From contig KL647316.1 of assembly GCA_000727475.1 (NCBI GenBank), positions 1,343,750-1,407,749 of the forward strand: 64,000 nt of DNA. Direction: 5' to 3'. This DNA is from Sarcocystis neurona (lineage: Eukaryota > Apicomplexa > Conoidasida > Eucoccidiorida > Sarcocystidae). The position numbers and the translations under genes are program-made. Shown here piece after piece: positions 13,401 through 23,335 of the stretch (position 1 is the first letter of the stretch; every line of letters starts with the position of its first letter). The notes beneath the pieces were generated by a model. The model searched no databases. It had not been told where the DNA came from and saw only the letters and a list, made by a program, of their open reading frames with translations.

Positions 13401-15389
13401 AGCGAGAGAGAGAGAAGCCCATATATTTACATGTGAATGTTTGCCCCTACACATGTATCAATAAACGGGTACATCTACACACACAGGCACACGTACGCAG
13501 ACGTTCACACATACATATAAATCTGCGTGTGTGTGTGTGTATGACATGCACATATCTATCCCTTCATATATATATATATACATTTTTGCCCGTTTACCGC
13601 GTTCAGCTGCGTAGCTGTATGGATATATATGTGCCTATGCTGGCTTAGGGGCAGGTGGGCTCGACACCTGGCAGTTCTGCCCCAGTCAGGAGGACCTGTT
13701 TCTGCCGTTCTCCTGTTCGCGCCGACGTTCTCCACGTGCTGCGTGTGTGTGTATCAATATGTGTAGATGGAGGGGGCAGCTATCCAATATCGGGAAGGCA
13801 TGCACAAGCCTCCTGCACCGCCGTCCTCCTTACAAGAGTCACCGTATCTACCAGCATAGATAAACATAGGGCGATTGATACTCCTACATGTGTGTGTGTG
13901 TGTGTCTGCGTGTGTATATATATACATATATATCTACTCACACACACGTATATATATGTTTGTAGTAAGGCTGCAGACGGCGTCGTTTAGAAGAGAGGAC
14001 TGCAACGACGCGGAGGCAAGTTCTGGCAAACCTGCTGTCCGTCCACTCCTTCTACGCCTTTGCAGGGATGTGTGGATATAGCCGGCGACGTGTGTGAGAT
14101 TGTTCAGTCCTTGCTGGTAAAAGTCAGCAACAAGCACACATACGCATGCCCACACGTATAAATCAAAAGGCACGAGAAACGCGCGTAGAATACTACTCTG
14201 AAGAAGACACACGTAAGTCCATACATATATGTGCCGGTGTGTCTTTGTCTACGTATGTGTGTGTGTATATGTAGGAGGAGCAGGGCTTATAGACAGCCGG
14301 CTGCTTCCTGTGTGTATTTGCTGAGTTATAAGCATTCGTTCGTCTGACCCCCTGTACGTACAGACGAATTCCGGTTCTTCGGCTGGATATCTCTGTCCAC
14401 CCATGTATACGTATGAGAATAGGTGCCTTAGAGTCGTACTGTGTATATATTGAAGTCTGTCCCCCTGCGTTTCTCTACACACATCGGTCGGAAGTAGTGT
14501 GCACGTCTCTGTCTACGTATATGTCAGAAAGACGTCGCCGGCGGAGTCTGTTCAACTGCCTTTCCTCTCCCCCCGCGCCCGGCAGAACTCGTGTGGGGCG
14601 CGACAGTGGCTGTCACTGCTCTCCCACGCAGATTTGTGCTGCTGGTAGTGTGTGCCGCTTCGACCAGATATCTTGGTGGAAGTGTTTGGCCTTTTCCTTC
14701 TTCGCGTGTTTTCCTGTGTCTGCTTCTTTCTCCTCTCTCTACGTCTGCTGCCCTGGGGATGGGTGTTCCTGGGTGTCCTCTTCGACTCTACAGAGTCTGG
14801 CGAACTGTACACGTGGGGCAGCCCACTGTCGAAGCGGTTGCTGCTCTCGACGACTTTGTCGTCTGCACCTCCTCCTCCTTCTCCACCTTCGCTTCGTTTC
14901 GCTGGCGATGTGGAAGCACCACTTCAGAACAGAAACGGCATCGGCGAAGACACACCAGCAAGAGGGACTTCGCCAGGGTCTGCTGCGGACGCAGCTGCTG
15001 TGCTGACTGCTGCTGCTGCTGCTGCTCCCCCAGCTGCTACTGCCGTTTCTGGGGGTTCTGCTGCTGCAGCCGGTGTGGCATCCCCTGCTGCTGCCTCTGC
15101 TGCTGCTGCTGCGTCTACTCCGGATGCTGTTGCTGCTGCTGTGCCGCCCCAGGACGCTGCGGGTGCTCGGCGGCCTGCGCCGCGAGAGCCGGAGAACAAA
15201 GAAGCTGCTCTTCACGCAGAAAGAGGAGGACAGGACGGAGAAGACGGGGCTGATGCAGAAGAAGGAGACTTCAAGCGAATCCCCGTCCTTACTAACCGAG
15301 CAGAACTTTTCGGAAGAAATACGCGTCTTCACGACTTCGCATGCGGCCCGCTTGGGGTCCTCTTTCTCTCGGAAGCAACGGCCGATTGA
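1661..15389 (+). CDS. RCC1-repeat propeller protein, multi-exon (5' end not located)
   Basis: RCC1 repeats form a seven-bladed beta-propeller; known members act as Ran GEFs or as docking modules in signalling and E3 proteins. Proposed exons: 1661-1829 (or 1661-1711 plus 1769-1829), 3877-5441, 7639-7765, 8561-8640, 8900-8959, 12392-12473, 13649 to about 13733, 14586-14644 and 14794-15389 (TGA). The RCC1 signature (VxCGxxHSxxLTxxGxVYxWG) is complete in 3877-5441 ([20 protein letters not shown]) and is rebuilt across four introns with correct spacing and phase. The second half of blade 4 (8960-12391) and the initiator ATG were not found. An insert of nearly 500 residues, mostly Gln-rich, sits between blades 1 and 2. 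The family assignment is firm; the exact exon chain is partly inferred, and the particular RCC1 subfamily cannot be told. Confidence 0.72.
2832..3590. other. assembly gap (759 N)
   Basis: Run of N inside the RCC1 intron 1830-3876. Both flanks are CTG/GGTGCT repeats (15-bp unit ctggtgctggtgctg at about 2686-2800; ctgctgctaccggtg at 3600-3700). The gap therefore most likely hides more of the same repeat, and its real length is unknown. Confidence 0.95.
3877..5441 (+). CDS. RCC1 gene, large polyQ exon with blades 1-2
   Basis: The exon begins after gtttag and reads [13 protein letters not shown], the second half of blade 1, then [12 protein letters not shown]. About 4010-5290 encodes a very Gln-rich, partly Ala-rich, likely disordered insert of over 400 residues (QQQQ runs with His, Arg and Glu). 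The exon closes with a full RCC1 repeat ([21 protein letters not shown], then [13 protein letters not shown]) and the donor gtaaag at 5442 in phase 0. The upstream open frame is a CTG-derived poly-Leu or poly-Ala shadow in the intron. Insert length relative to a roughly 50-residue RCC1 repeat is extreme, but homopolymer inserts of this kind are known in Eimeria proteins. Confidence 0.82.
5442..7638. repeat. RCC1 intron: microsatellite, 88-bp repeats, CTG tract
   Basis: GT/GTAT microsatellite (5660-6000), TA runs (6130-6230), three diverged copies of a roughly 88-bp unit (about 6675-6905, sharing aggaacctgcatgcgcagg) and a CTG-rich tract (7190-7540) that ends shortly before the acceptor at 7638. 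No exon recognised. Confidence 0.6.
6675..6905. repeat. three-copy roughly 88-bp repeat
   Basis: Copies near 6678, 6766 and 6857 share gagagaggaacctgcatgcg, a ggtatctgcgtatcaa element and a TA-rich spacer. Confidence 0.75.
7639..7765 (+). CDS. RCC1 gene exon: first half of blade 3
   Basis: Acceptor ggctacag, phase-0 start, donor gtaggc at 7766, one leftover G. It encodes [20 protein letters not shown] followed by [22 protein letters not shown]. The end matches the VVxVAxGxxHSLALT strand pair of RCC1, with Ala for the usual Gly. Joining G to AA at 8561 gives Glu and continues into DGTLYAWGG. Confidence 0.78.
7766..8560. repeat. RCC1 intron, TA/GT-rich
   Basis: Alternating acgtat/atatat sequence with a short CT-rich patch (8430-8460). 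No coding signal. Ends at acceptor gctgcttcag. Confidence 0.5.
8561..8640 (+). CDS. RCC1 gene exon: second half of blade 3
   Basis: Follows gctgcttcag. Reads (G)AA GAT GGA then [19 protein letters not shown] and PRYEK, with donor gtaccc at 8641 in phase 0. The DGTLYAWG motif is diagnostic for RCC1 and completes the repeat begun at 7639-7765 with the normal 11-residue spacing between the conserved glycine positions. Confidence 0.78.
8900..8959 (+). CDS. RCC1 gene candidate exon: first half of blade 4
   Basis: Acceptor agtactgcag, phase 0 at both ends, donor gtacat at 8960. Encodes [20 protein letters not shown], which fits the LxLACGxxHSxxLT half-repeat loosely (Leu and Gly replace Gly and His). 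It joins the preceding exon in phase. The matching second half (GxLYxWG) was not found between 8960 and 12391, so this blade is incomplete in my reading. Confidence 0.4.
9460..9960. repeat. CTCTGTGTGTCTC array
   Basis: 500 bases of pyrimidine/GT mixture (ctctgtgtgtctccctctgt). The - frame across it (9314-10195, Arg/Thr/Glu/Asp repeats) is an artefact. Confidence 0.88.
11050..11590. repeat. GTATGTATAT array
   Basis: Periods of 18 (tatatgtatgtacgtatg) then 14 (tatatgtatgtatg) over 540 bases. Open frames of Tyr/Met/Val or His/Ile/Thr are artefacts. Confidence 0.9.
12392..12473 (+). CDS. RCC1 gene exon: first half of blade 5
   Basis: Preceded by a CTG-rich tract ending ttgctgcag. Encodes [20 protein letters not shown] then DYFLALA, with one leftover G before donor gtaacg at 12474. 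VxxIGxGxxxxxGxDYFLALA is an RCC1 strand pair (the DYFLALA form occurs in many RCC1 proteins). Phase 1 matches the acceptor at 13649. The open frame extends upstream into the CTG tract, so the start could be earlier. Confidence 0.65.
13649..13733 (+). CDS. RCC1 gene exon: second half of blade 5 (3' end uncertain)
   Basis: Acceptor ctggcttag. The leftover G plus GG gives Gly, then [20 protein letters not shown]. With this acceptor the spacing to the DYFLALA strand is exactly that of a GxLYxW motif; the alternative acceptor six bases downstream makes it two residues short. No strong donor was identified, so the end coordinate is approximate. Confidence 0.5.
14066..14116 (+). CDS. possible short exon in the RCC1 gene
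   Basis: Acceptor gcctttgcag and donor gtaaaa enclose a 51-base phase-0 open frame reading [17 protein letters not shown]. It weakly resembles an RCC1 first half-repeat (VxIAGxxxxxVxSLL). No second-half partner follows in phase, and it may be a chance open interval within the intron. Confidence 0.2.
14586..14644 (+). CDS. RCC1 gene exon: first half of blade 6
   Basis: Preceded by a strong pyrimidine tract (cctttcctctccccccgcgc) and ggcag. In the frame that leaves one G before donor gtagtg at 14645 it encodes [19 protein letters not shown]. Joining G to AG at 14794 gives Glu and continues SGELYTWG, with the canonical 11-residue spacing. A second frame ([16 protein letters not shown]) is also open but does not join in phase. 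Confidence 0.58.
14794..15389 (+). CDS. RCC1 gene terminal exon: end of blade 6 and closing strand
   Basis: After ttcgactctacag the frame reads (G)AG, then [18 protein letters not shown]-coded poly-Ala, Pro and acidic linker follows (about 14850-15290). The end is [21 protein letters not shown] and TGA at 15387-15389. FACGxxGVLFLSE is the inner strand pair of a last blade, which in RCC1 folds is closed by N-terminal sequence, so a stop here is structurally sensible. Confidence 0.76.
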
Positions 15390-16499
15390 TTGATAACGCT
15401 GTCTTGCAGAAAACAAGCATCTCTGTCTTCTGTACACACAGGCACACACATGCACATACGCGGCACGGAGTTTCTGCCTCACAGACCGACAAAAGGAACT
15501 TCACGCAAGGGCCAGTACACACACAACACGTCTGCTTCGGTGACGGAGTGTGCGTGTGTCTATAGGCGCGTGTGGAGATCTCGTCTAGGCGCGAAAGCAG
15601 AAACACACACTCTTTTGTCTACATATTTATGAGCGAATCAACAAGCGGGGAGAGAAGATCTCTCAATCAATAAAACGTGCCCCTCCCACGTGGATGCCAT
15701 GTACTTTTTCGACAAGTGTAAGACTTCACGCACATTTAAACGTGCATGCGCATGTAGACGTGTGGCAAGAGACGTGGGAGTTCTATTTTAGCAAGAATAT
15801 CTGGACGTATATATATATGTATATATGCAGCTATATAGACACACACGTTTTAGGGCTGCTGGCTGGAAAGGAGGCGCCTGCGCGCGCGCACGTGAAGAGT
15901 GAGCGCGGCCTTACGCCCTACACAGCGATGATGGCGCTCTAGTTAATGGGAGAGACTACGCAAACAACTCTGTCGTACACATTCAACCCGGACAAAGATG
16001 TACACATATGCGTATATTTACATATATGTGAATATACATACGTGTGTACATACGTACATATATACATATCCGTCTCCTATGAAGATATAGGTTATGCACT
16101 ACATATGTATATACCCATGTATATACACGTGTACATACGTGCCTACTCGTCTTGTACAAAGATATAGATATACGCATTCAAATGTATACATATATATATA
16201 TACACTCGTTCTCGACGAAGATACACGTATATGCTTATATTTACACATATGTATAAATGTACATATGAATGTATATGCATGTATACGTAGTTGCATACTC
16301 GTCCCTATAGGGATATGCGTATATCCGTATACACACATGTATATATGTATATGCATGCGCACAGGCGCACACGTGCACACCTATATACGGATATATATAT
16401 ATATATATATACGTGTGTGTGTGTGGAAGTATAACTATAATTCTCTATGTGTATACGTAACTGTATCAGTTTGTACGTGTGTGTATTGTGCGCACACAG
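15390..16499. other. intergenic after the RCC1 stop
   Basis: Unique sequence to about 15930, then TA-rich sequence with roughly 100-bp spaced copies of an acgaagatac/caaagatata element (16080-16230). AATAAA-like strings occur (caataaaac near 15670). No gene recognised. Confidence 0.4.
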
Positions 16500-16836
16500 A
16501 AGTTTCCGGCGAAGTGCTTCTAGCAGAGAAAGCCCCTCATTCGGGGAAAATTTCCTCGTCGACTCCCTCTTACACTTGCGTTGTGCGTTACGCGTATTCA
16601 TCTATTCAATCGTACAGGTATATGATACATACAATATGTATCGACCTACATCTTTGTAGTTATTACCGCAGAAGAGACGCAGCAGAACGATTATATGTAT
16701 ACATATATATGCAGAGGAACATACGAGCCTACACAAGTGAAGACGCACCTCTTCGTACACGTGAAGAGCCTCTGCAGAAGTCTGCTGCCTCCCAGAGTCC
16801 CTTCCCCAATATTTGCGTATGTGTGCGTACTAAGCG
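16500..16836 (+). CDS. two candidate exons of an unidentified + gene
   Basis: Exon 16500-16617 (acceptor cgcacacag, donor gtatat) reads VSGEVLLAEKAPHSGK then ISSSTPSYTCVVRYAYSSIQ, ending with two bases AG. Exon 16672-16836 (acceptor ttaccgcag, donor gtgagt) supplies A to make Arg, then RDAAERLYVYIYMQ and DAPLRTREEPLQKSAAS. The phases agree, but the intron is only 54 bp and another frame of the first interval is also open. No domain recognised. Confidence 0.25.
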
Positions 16837-17895
16837 GTGAGTACGCATATACATATATATATATATATACATGTATGTATACACAAGTATATTACTGTGT
16901 GTACACCTTCACTCACGTGTTTGTACGGAACGTACATGTCCGCCTACATAAATGGATCTACGTGTCTTCGTTGGAAACATATCTGTGCTGGTTTCCCTCC
17001 GTACACATGGATACGTAAAATGTGTGTCTTGCTTGAGTATGTATAGACATTTATGTATCACGTATAGAGTGTATGTACATACGGATGCATCCCTGCACCT
17101 GCGTAGCTGCATGGGTATACGCCTGTGCGTACTGCGTGTGTCTTTATATATCTCTCTACATATATACACCTAAGCCTAAGAGGGTGCCAGTGTGTGTACT
17201 ATCTTTATATACGGATGGCAATGCTGATCCAGCAGGAGCAAGACACTTACGGAGACGCGAGGCAGACAGTCACGTGTATTTACATCTACGGTAAAATCTG
17301 CATATGGAAGCTCCGGGTATACTCACTATTGCGTACCTGTATACCTACTGCATGTAGGGAATATATATATATATATATAGATGTAGACATAGATACGTAC
17401 ATTAGCAAATATCTTCGCGGACGCAGCCGCGAGATACCTTCTGTTCTCACCTACGTATCGAATGTGTGCACGGCTCTGAATGCAGATCCACCTACGTAGA
17501 CGTGTATTTGTATACATCTTTATGACCGTACGTGAGGACGCGTGTACAGCCAGTCTACGTAAACGTACAGATACCAGACGTATATGTAGAGCTGGACCTG
17601 GTTCTGCGGACGTGCGTATACACTTGTGTAGTTTTCTCTCTATATTTTTGTGGCACTAGTCTTCTGATTGAGAGCACCTAAGGCTTCTCATTTCCCGACC
17701 TATGTACTCTCGAAGACGAGAAAAGGCACGTAACGCGCAGGAGACGAGACTTGCTGGGAGTGGCTAGCAGCCACGTACGTCTACGGCCGTACGCACCTCT
17801 AAGAAACTGTGTTTGCACAGGTGTAAGAATACGTGTGCACTTACGATTACGTGAACGTGAGAATTCTACGCCTTTCTGCGTAGTGTCGTGTGCAG
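16837..17895. other. unassigned stretch, possible minor exons
   Basis: Mixed TA microsatellite and unique sequence. Short intervals with acceptable splice signals exist (17241-17298 before gtaaaa; 17431-17499 before gtagac, reading PRDTFCSHLRIECVHGSE), but I cannot chain them securely. Confidence 0.25.
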
Positions 17896-17980
17896 CTCAC
17901 TCGTGCAGAACGCGGAGTTCTTGCTGCGCGACGGGAATGACGCAGCGATATACAGGGGCTCGCGTGGGGTCTCACATTAA
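17896..17980 (+). CDS. candidate terminal exon, unknown
   Basis: After gtgtgcag the frame reads SLVQNAEFLLRDGNDAAIYR, GSRGVSH and a TAA stop at 17978-17980. The text looks protein-like, but nothing in it identifies a family. It could end the gene suggested by 16500-16836. Confidence 0.2.
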
Positions 17981-18282
17981 ATTTCTAGATATGTGTACCT
18001 TGATTACTACGTAAATATATATATATATATATATATATGTATATCTGTATATATACATATATGTATATGCACACGTGTTGGTCATGCACACCACGCAGAT
18101 CCCGTACACATGCCCGCTGTCAACGTGTTTGTTACTGCACGGTATCAATTCTGCTGCTGCAGCAGTTGTATACAGGGTTTTACTAGTAGCACGGGAAGGT
18201 TAGTGAAACGCCCATCCGCTCTCTCTCTAAACATATATATGCATATACACACCCAAGCCTGCACATATATATGCACACACAC

Positions 18283-18356
18283 GTATATATATATATTCGG
18301 ACGTGCGTGTAATATATACATATATATATATATATATATATTCGGACGTGCGTGTA

Positions 18357-18388
<32 letters not shown>

Positions 18389-18390
18389 TT
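18283..18390. repeat. tandem duplication in TA-rich DNA
   Basis: Two copies of a roughly 48-bp unit containing tattcggacgtgcgtgtaat between TA runs. Part of a TA-rich stretch (17995-18400) with no coding signal. Confidence 0.8.
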
Positions 18391-18520
18391 GCGTGCGTCT
18401 GTACGCTTGTAGCGCTGCAAAGCTGCGACGTGTGTCTAGTCGGCACTGCTGAATACTGGATTAAACATACACGTCTTAGATATTCTGCCGCTGCCTGCGC
18501 GCCGAGGACGCCGTGTTGAG

Positions 18521-18699
18521 TATTGAACGTCCATCAGCAGCTGCACCAGGAGGCAAATCAGGAGCAGCCTAGCAGCAATGAAGAAGCAGCAGCAGCAGAA
18601 GGGGGTACAGTTGCACGAGCAAGAAGAGCAGGAGCAGCAGCAGCTGAGAAACGCAGCCGCAACGGGAGGGAGGAAAGCGTCAGCAGAAGCAGCTGGTAA
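18521..18699 (+). CDS. candidate CAG-rich exon, unknown protein
   Basis: Open frame reading VHQQLHQEANQEQPSSNEEA, then Ala/Arg-rich text to TAA at 18697-18699. A second frame (MKKQQQQKGVQLHEQEEQEQ) is also open with a donor-like ctggtaaat. CAG orientation on + is typical of exons here. No domain, and the frame is not settled. Confidence 0.25.
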
Positions 18700-18899
18700 A
18701 TAAAGCAGCAACAGAGACACTAGGATGGGTGCAGCAGCAGCGGCGGAATAGGAAGAAAGCAGCAGCAGCAGCCGGACAGTGCCAGCAGCGTCTAGCCGGA
18801 GCCATCTGCAGACGCAGTCGAGAGAAAAGCAGCAACAGAGCCGAACGGCAACAAATGCAAATGACATTTGCACTCGCACGAAAGACACCGGCGTGGCAC

Positions 18900-21800
18900 G
18901 CTTGAGATGCCGGAGAGCATGGAGCGACGAATGACGTGTGAAAGATCATTTCCTATCAAAGAAGTAAATAAAGATCTACCAAGTCTGCGTTTTCGCCACC
19001 CGCCGCATTTTTAAAAAACCTGCTGTGTAGTGCGGCTAACGAGACGGTTAGCAAAAAAATAGTTTCCCCATCGGAATTGCCGCAGCTTAGTGCAGCGACG
19101 ACGAGATGCGATTGACCGCGCCGTTACGACGGAGAGGTGGACTGTTTTTTCTGATAGCTGCCGGAGTGCGAGCGTATCTACCTTCGTGAGGATCGATAAG
19201 AACACGCACAGACACACTTAAGACTACCTAGCTCATGGACATTCACGAACGTGAATGCGCAGTTTGGCAAGTTAAACATTTGTATAGAAATGCGTCTGTT
19301 GAAAACAAGACCGGCCGGCTGCTCGACGGCTTGCAATTCGCCGCGCGCAGGCGCATCTCAATAGTTACGGTATGGAGGACAGCGTTCCGCAGGCGTTCGG
19401 ATTTCTCGGTAACGACGTACTCCTTACAACGTAGACTTCCTGCTGCACACTTCATTGCTGGTCCGATGGTGTGCCTTCGCGTTCGTGTTCGCGAGTGTGT
19501 TGCGTGCGTGAATAGGAGTCAAAGTTCTTCGTTTATGTATGCATATAAAGTTCTGTCCGCCTGAAGCGAAACAGAGGGCTCTTTAACATGCACATACGTA
19601 TATATATGTATATGCACGCTGAGAGGTATTTGTGAGCTCGTTCCTGATGGTGTGCACCCGCGCAGTTGGCACGCACGCAGCGAAGAACCCTTTTCTGATA
19701 ACTCAAGATAGGAGAAAATTTTGCGCAGTACAGAACGGTACAGCTCCGCGTACCATTGGGCTAGCGGCTTTTCACTTCAACAGCAGAAGACAGAGCTCCT
19801 GCAGGCTGAGGTGGAAGCAAAAGTTTCTTCGAGGAAGAAAGAGACCGTAAAATAACAGGACTGCAAACTTGGAGAGGTGCCTACAGATACACAGCGTACA
19901 GGTTTGTGCACCCGTGTATTGGTGCATCTCTACGTGTACACAGGTGGGTGCAAACACACGTCTTTCAACGAATGTGCAAATGTGCATACACCTACAAATT
20001 CACAAACTTCTACACTCGCTACAGGGACTGGGACTTTTCATAGGCTAAGGGGTTAGCGTGACTGATCGCACACATTTCACTACATACACTCGTGCGGAGA
20101 TCAATACAGGTAAGCACCACTACAGATGTACGTCTACACATATCTGTGTGTGTGTTCGTATAGGAGTATACACGTAGATGCACATGAGTGGCGCACAACT
20201 TTCTGGTGTGGCTGTCTCTCTCGGCGGTTGCAGTTCGGGGCACTGGGGACTGCGTGTGTTATTCTTATACAATTCTCACTACATCGCAACGCCCCACCTG
20301 CCCGCTATTCTTGGTGCACACATACGCATACATGCACATGACTACGGAGACTTCTATTTAGGCCAAGGTCACAGCTGCTCGCTGAAAGTAACCCACTGTA
20401 CATCTCTGTATACAAGCGTACATGAATATACGTACACATATGCATGCATGTGTATATACACGCATATACGTGTATGTTTACAGACGCGACGTACCTGTGG
20501 CCGCCCACTCATGTCCACACGGTCACACGTATAGAACTGTTCGTCCTGAGGTTTTGCTCGGTTGGCATATCCTTATGCGGCTTTACGTTCTCGAAAATGG
20601 GTAGACCGCGATAACTTCTCTCCGTTATAGGGGACGGTCACATATATGTATGTGTACGCGCAAATACCTGTGTCCTGCTTTACTGTTCTATAAGCGGGGG
20701 CGACTACATGTACGGATATATATATATATATACACGTATATACGTCTGTACATATATACGTATGTATCCATGCCTCTCCCCATGATACCAGCTGGAGATG
20801 TATATATATATATGGATAGCTAGATAGATATGTGTTCCTACCGTATTTCTGTGTACTGTATGTATTATACGCCTGCCACACTGGTTCTAGGCAGAGGCGC
20901 AGAACTGAGTGTGCAGAGCGGATAAGGATCGAGTACATGATAATAGTTGCACCCGTACATCCAGGTGTTGTGGAAGTTGTGAGAACATCGACTACACCAA
21001 AACAGCAAGGAAAGTGCGGTATATATGTATCCCCAAATACAGTATGTTGCCCCCTGCAAAAGTTTGAGAGAGGAGGGTACACAGGAAAAGAGACGTCATC
21101 CTGCAGGATTCGCTCTGTCTGGTCGAGGGGATGTCAACAACAGGGAAAAAGAAAGATCAGTGTACAAAGAAGAAGGTTCGTCAGGGGACGTCGAATGCCA
21201 CGTGAGGCTTGGTGTTCGAAACATTCAAGCAGTCTTTCGCTGGAAGAATATTTTCTATGAAGGTGAAGCAGCATAGGTGGACGGCGCACAGTATCTTCAC
21301 GCGTCAGTCAGACCTGTGTGTGTCTCTCCTCTTCTGATTTTGTTTCTTCTCGTCCACGTATCTCTATATATCCTTCGACTGAGCCGTTCGTCTCTTTCCT
21401 CGTTTGTAGAATTTGAGGTTCATTGCGTTTTCTTTCTTCTCCTTCTACCGCTGTGCATCGACGGCATCGGCGACTTCGTCACCGCATACAGATATAAACG
21501 TGTGTAACAACCATGGAGGGTGCACCTTTCACAAAGACGTACTCTGGACGAGAAGGTGCGTGACGGCTTCCAAATTATTCTCTGCTTTCGGTGTCAATCC
21601 CACGGCGTGGGGGCCGCTTAAATTCCAGACGAACACAAGGTAAAAAGTTCTATCCTGTAGAAGACGATTCGTAGATGTTTAAATGTAGAGCGGAGTGACC
21701 CACTGACAAAACCGCAAGGATTTTAAAAGAAGTGTACATCGACTAGCAGCGATTCCATGTGACTCAACTGGCAGTACTCTGTGCTGACTAGGCGCCTTCA

Positions 21801-22940
21801 GACGCAGTACCACTCGTGCGTACGCTTCACCACCAGCAGCTGAGTCGTTTGCCTTTTAGCCGTACAAGCGTATACATGTTACGTCAAATTCTTCTTTCTG
21901 GTGAGACATTTCGTATACGAATACGCAGTAAGCTTTCTTCTTGCAAGGCGGGTACAGCAAACGCTTTCCGTAAACTCGAATAGCTCATTGGTTCCCACAA
22001 AATAGATAAGGGTGACCACGGGATATATGTATATTATACAGTACGTCATTATGTGTATATTGTGCAGGGTTCGATGCACCTCTATTCGACAAGATACGCT
22101 TCCTGTGGGAGTGCAGGTCCTTAGCATCGAGGGTGCATGAGAACTAAAGAGTCTCGCTAGATCCGTCTATTGTAGACACAAACAATTGCACGCGTCCCCT
22201 GCCAATACATATGTGGGACACACGTTTACAAAATGGTAACTATACGTGTGTGATGTGGCCGTGGTGGATTCCAGACGTGTGCACCGTTGACGAGGCAACC
22301 GTCTGTTCTGTACGCCCGACGTTCTGCATGTTCCCACGTTGGCGAATTGGCACCTCTCATTTCGAAAAGTAGACGGACACTTTGGGACAACGCACTGAAC
22401 TGCGCCTGCGGATAAGAACAACTGTGTGTCAGCGAGGGGGTAATAATACTTGAGTCTTATATTATGCAGCGCGCGCCATAGGTACATGAGAACACACACA
22501 ACTGTGCAATACGTATATATATATGCGTGGGTATATGCGTATGCAGGGTACGGTTACACACAAGAGACTATATACATATATATATATAATGAGAATATAG
22601 GTGAACGTGTGTGTATGTAGGTACGTTTCGATGGATGGGTGGACGGATCTATGCGTATATCTCCATGGGTCGGTATGTATGTGTGTACGTTATATTGACG
22701 GGGTGAACCTCTCGATGAGACTAGTGATCAAGACGCCTAGACGCCTAGTACAAGATGGATGACTACGTTTCAGCCTTTTTTTGATGCGTAGAGCCTCAAC
22801 ATCAGTCGCCCATTTGCGTGTGGTGTCTTGCGAGGCGCAGCAGTCCACATGGACGGAGACACACACACACATATGCATTTGTATGCAGAGCCATACATAC
22901 ACAGATAGTTTCTGTTCCATAGTGGCCTGTCCACCGATTT
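18900..22940. other. repeat-poor stretch, no recognisable gene
   Basis: Free of CAG tracts and with few TA runs (20710-20820, 22510-22590). Several 70-140 codon open frames exist on both strands (+ 20832-21260, + 21025-21276, - 22167-22499) without identifiable domains or clear splice chains. No tRNA-like fold or rRNA was recognised. It may be intergenic or hold an unrecognised gene. Confidence 0.35.
21025..21276 (+). CDS. hypothetical ORF, 83 codons
   Basis: ATG to TAG frame with balanced composition (REEGTQEKRRHPAGFALSGR, VNNREKERSVYKEEGSS, VRLGVRNIQAVFRWKNIFYE). An overlapping frame (20832-21260, 142 codons) is also open, so neither is secure. Confidence 0.15.
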   Translation: MYPQIQYVAPCKSLREEGTQEKRRHPAGFALSGRGDVNNREKERSVYKEEGSSGDVECHVRLGVRNIQAVFRWKNIFYEGEAA

Positions 22941-22948
22941 ATGTACAG

Positions 22949-23335
22949 GTGCGTATGCGGTCCTGGAAGAAGGTGCTTTTGTGTATGATGTACGACTGTG
23001 GAGAGTGTGGTCCGTGCGAGAATGCCTTTGCAGACGCCCGACCGCAGAGCGTCGTTATTCTTCCCGCACCACGGGTGCACAAGACCTGAAAATCTCGACA
23101 GGAATCCTCCACGGGTACACGGTGCAGTTGATGCCTGCGTTACTTATCTCTGCAGACGTGTGCGTTGCTGCGTTCGCAATTTCATTTGGAGGCCTTCGCG
23201 ACTTCTGCTCCGCGAATTTGGCTCCCCTGCCCTGCTCGTCTGTCTCCTGCAGACACGTAGGCATACAGACGGTACATGTATATACGTTTCAAACCTCAGG
23301 ACAGGCCGTTACTATGTAATCGTATACAAATCCAG
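22949..23335 (+). CDS. candidate exon cluster, unknown
   Basis: Acceptor atgtacag at the left and donor gtaggt at 23336. One frame reads AYAVLEEGAFVYDVRLWRVW through about 110 codons. Another, favoured at the 3' end, reads TDGTCIYVSNLRTGRYYVIV and YKS up to the donor. At least one internal intron (for example to the acceptors tatctctgcag or tctcctgcag) would be needed to use both. The text is propeller-like, but no family is recognised. Confidence 0.25.

Larger units (their letters stand above)
12474..14585. repeat. RCC1 introns flanking the blade 5 second-half exon
   Basis: TA, GT and TG microsatellite (12680-13060, 13260-13330, 13870-13970) with short unique stretches. The only exons proposed inside are 13649-13733 and, weakly, 14066-14116. 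Confidence 0.45.

Noticed and set aside
13655..13733. Acceptor ggggcag at 13654 for the blade 5 second half
   Set aside because: Keeps the frame but leaves the RCC1 spacing two residues short; the acceptor at 13648 restores it.
21413..21643. EGF-like string (VCNNHGGCTFHKD) suggesting a microneme adhesin
   Set aside because: Only two to three cysteines in a short frame, no full six-cysteine domain, no supporting exons.
22060..22100. B-box-like ggttcgatgc suggesting a tRNA gene
   Set aside because: No A-box, acceptor stem or anticodon arm can be paired around it.
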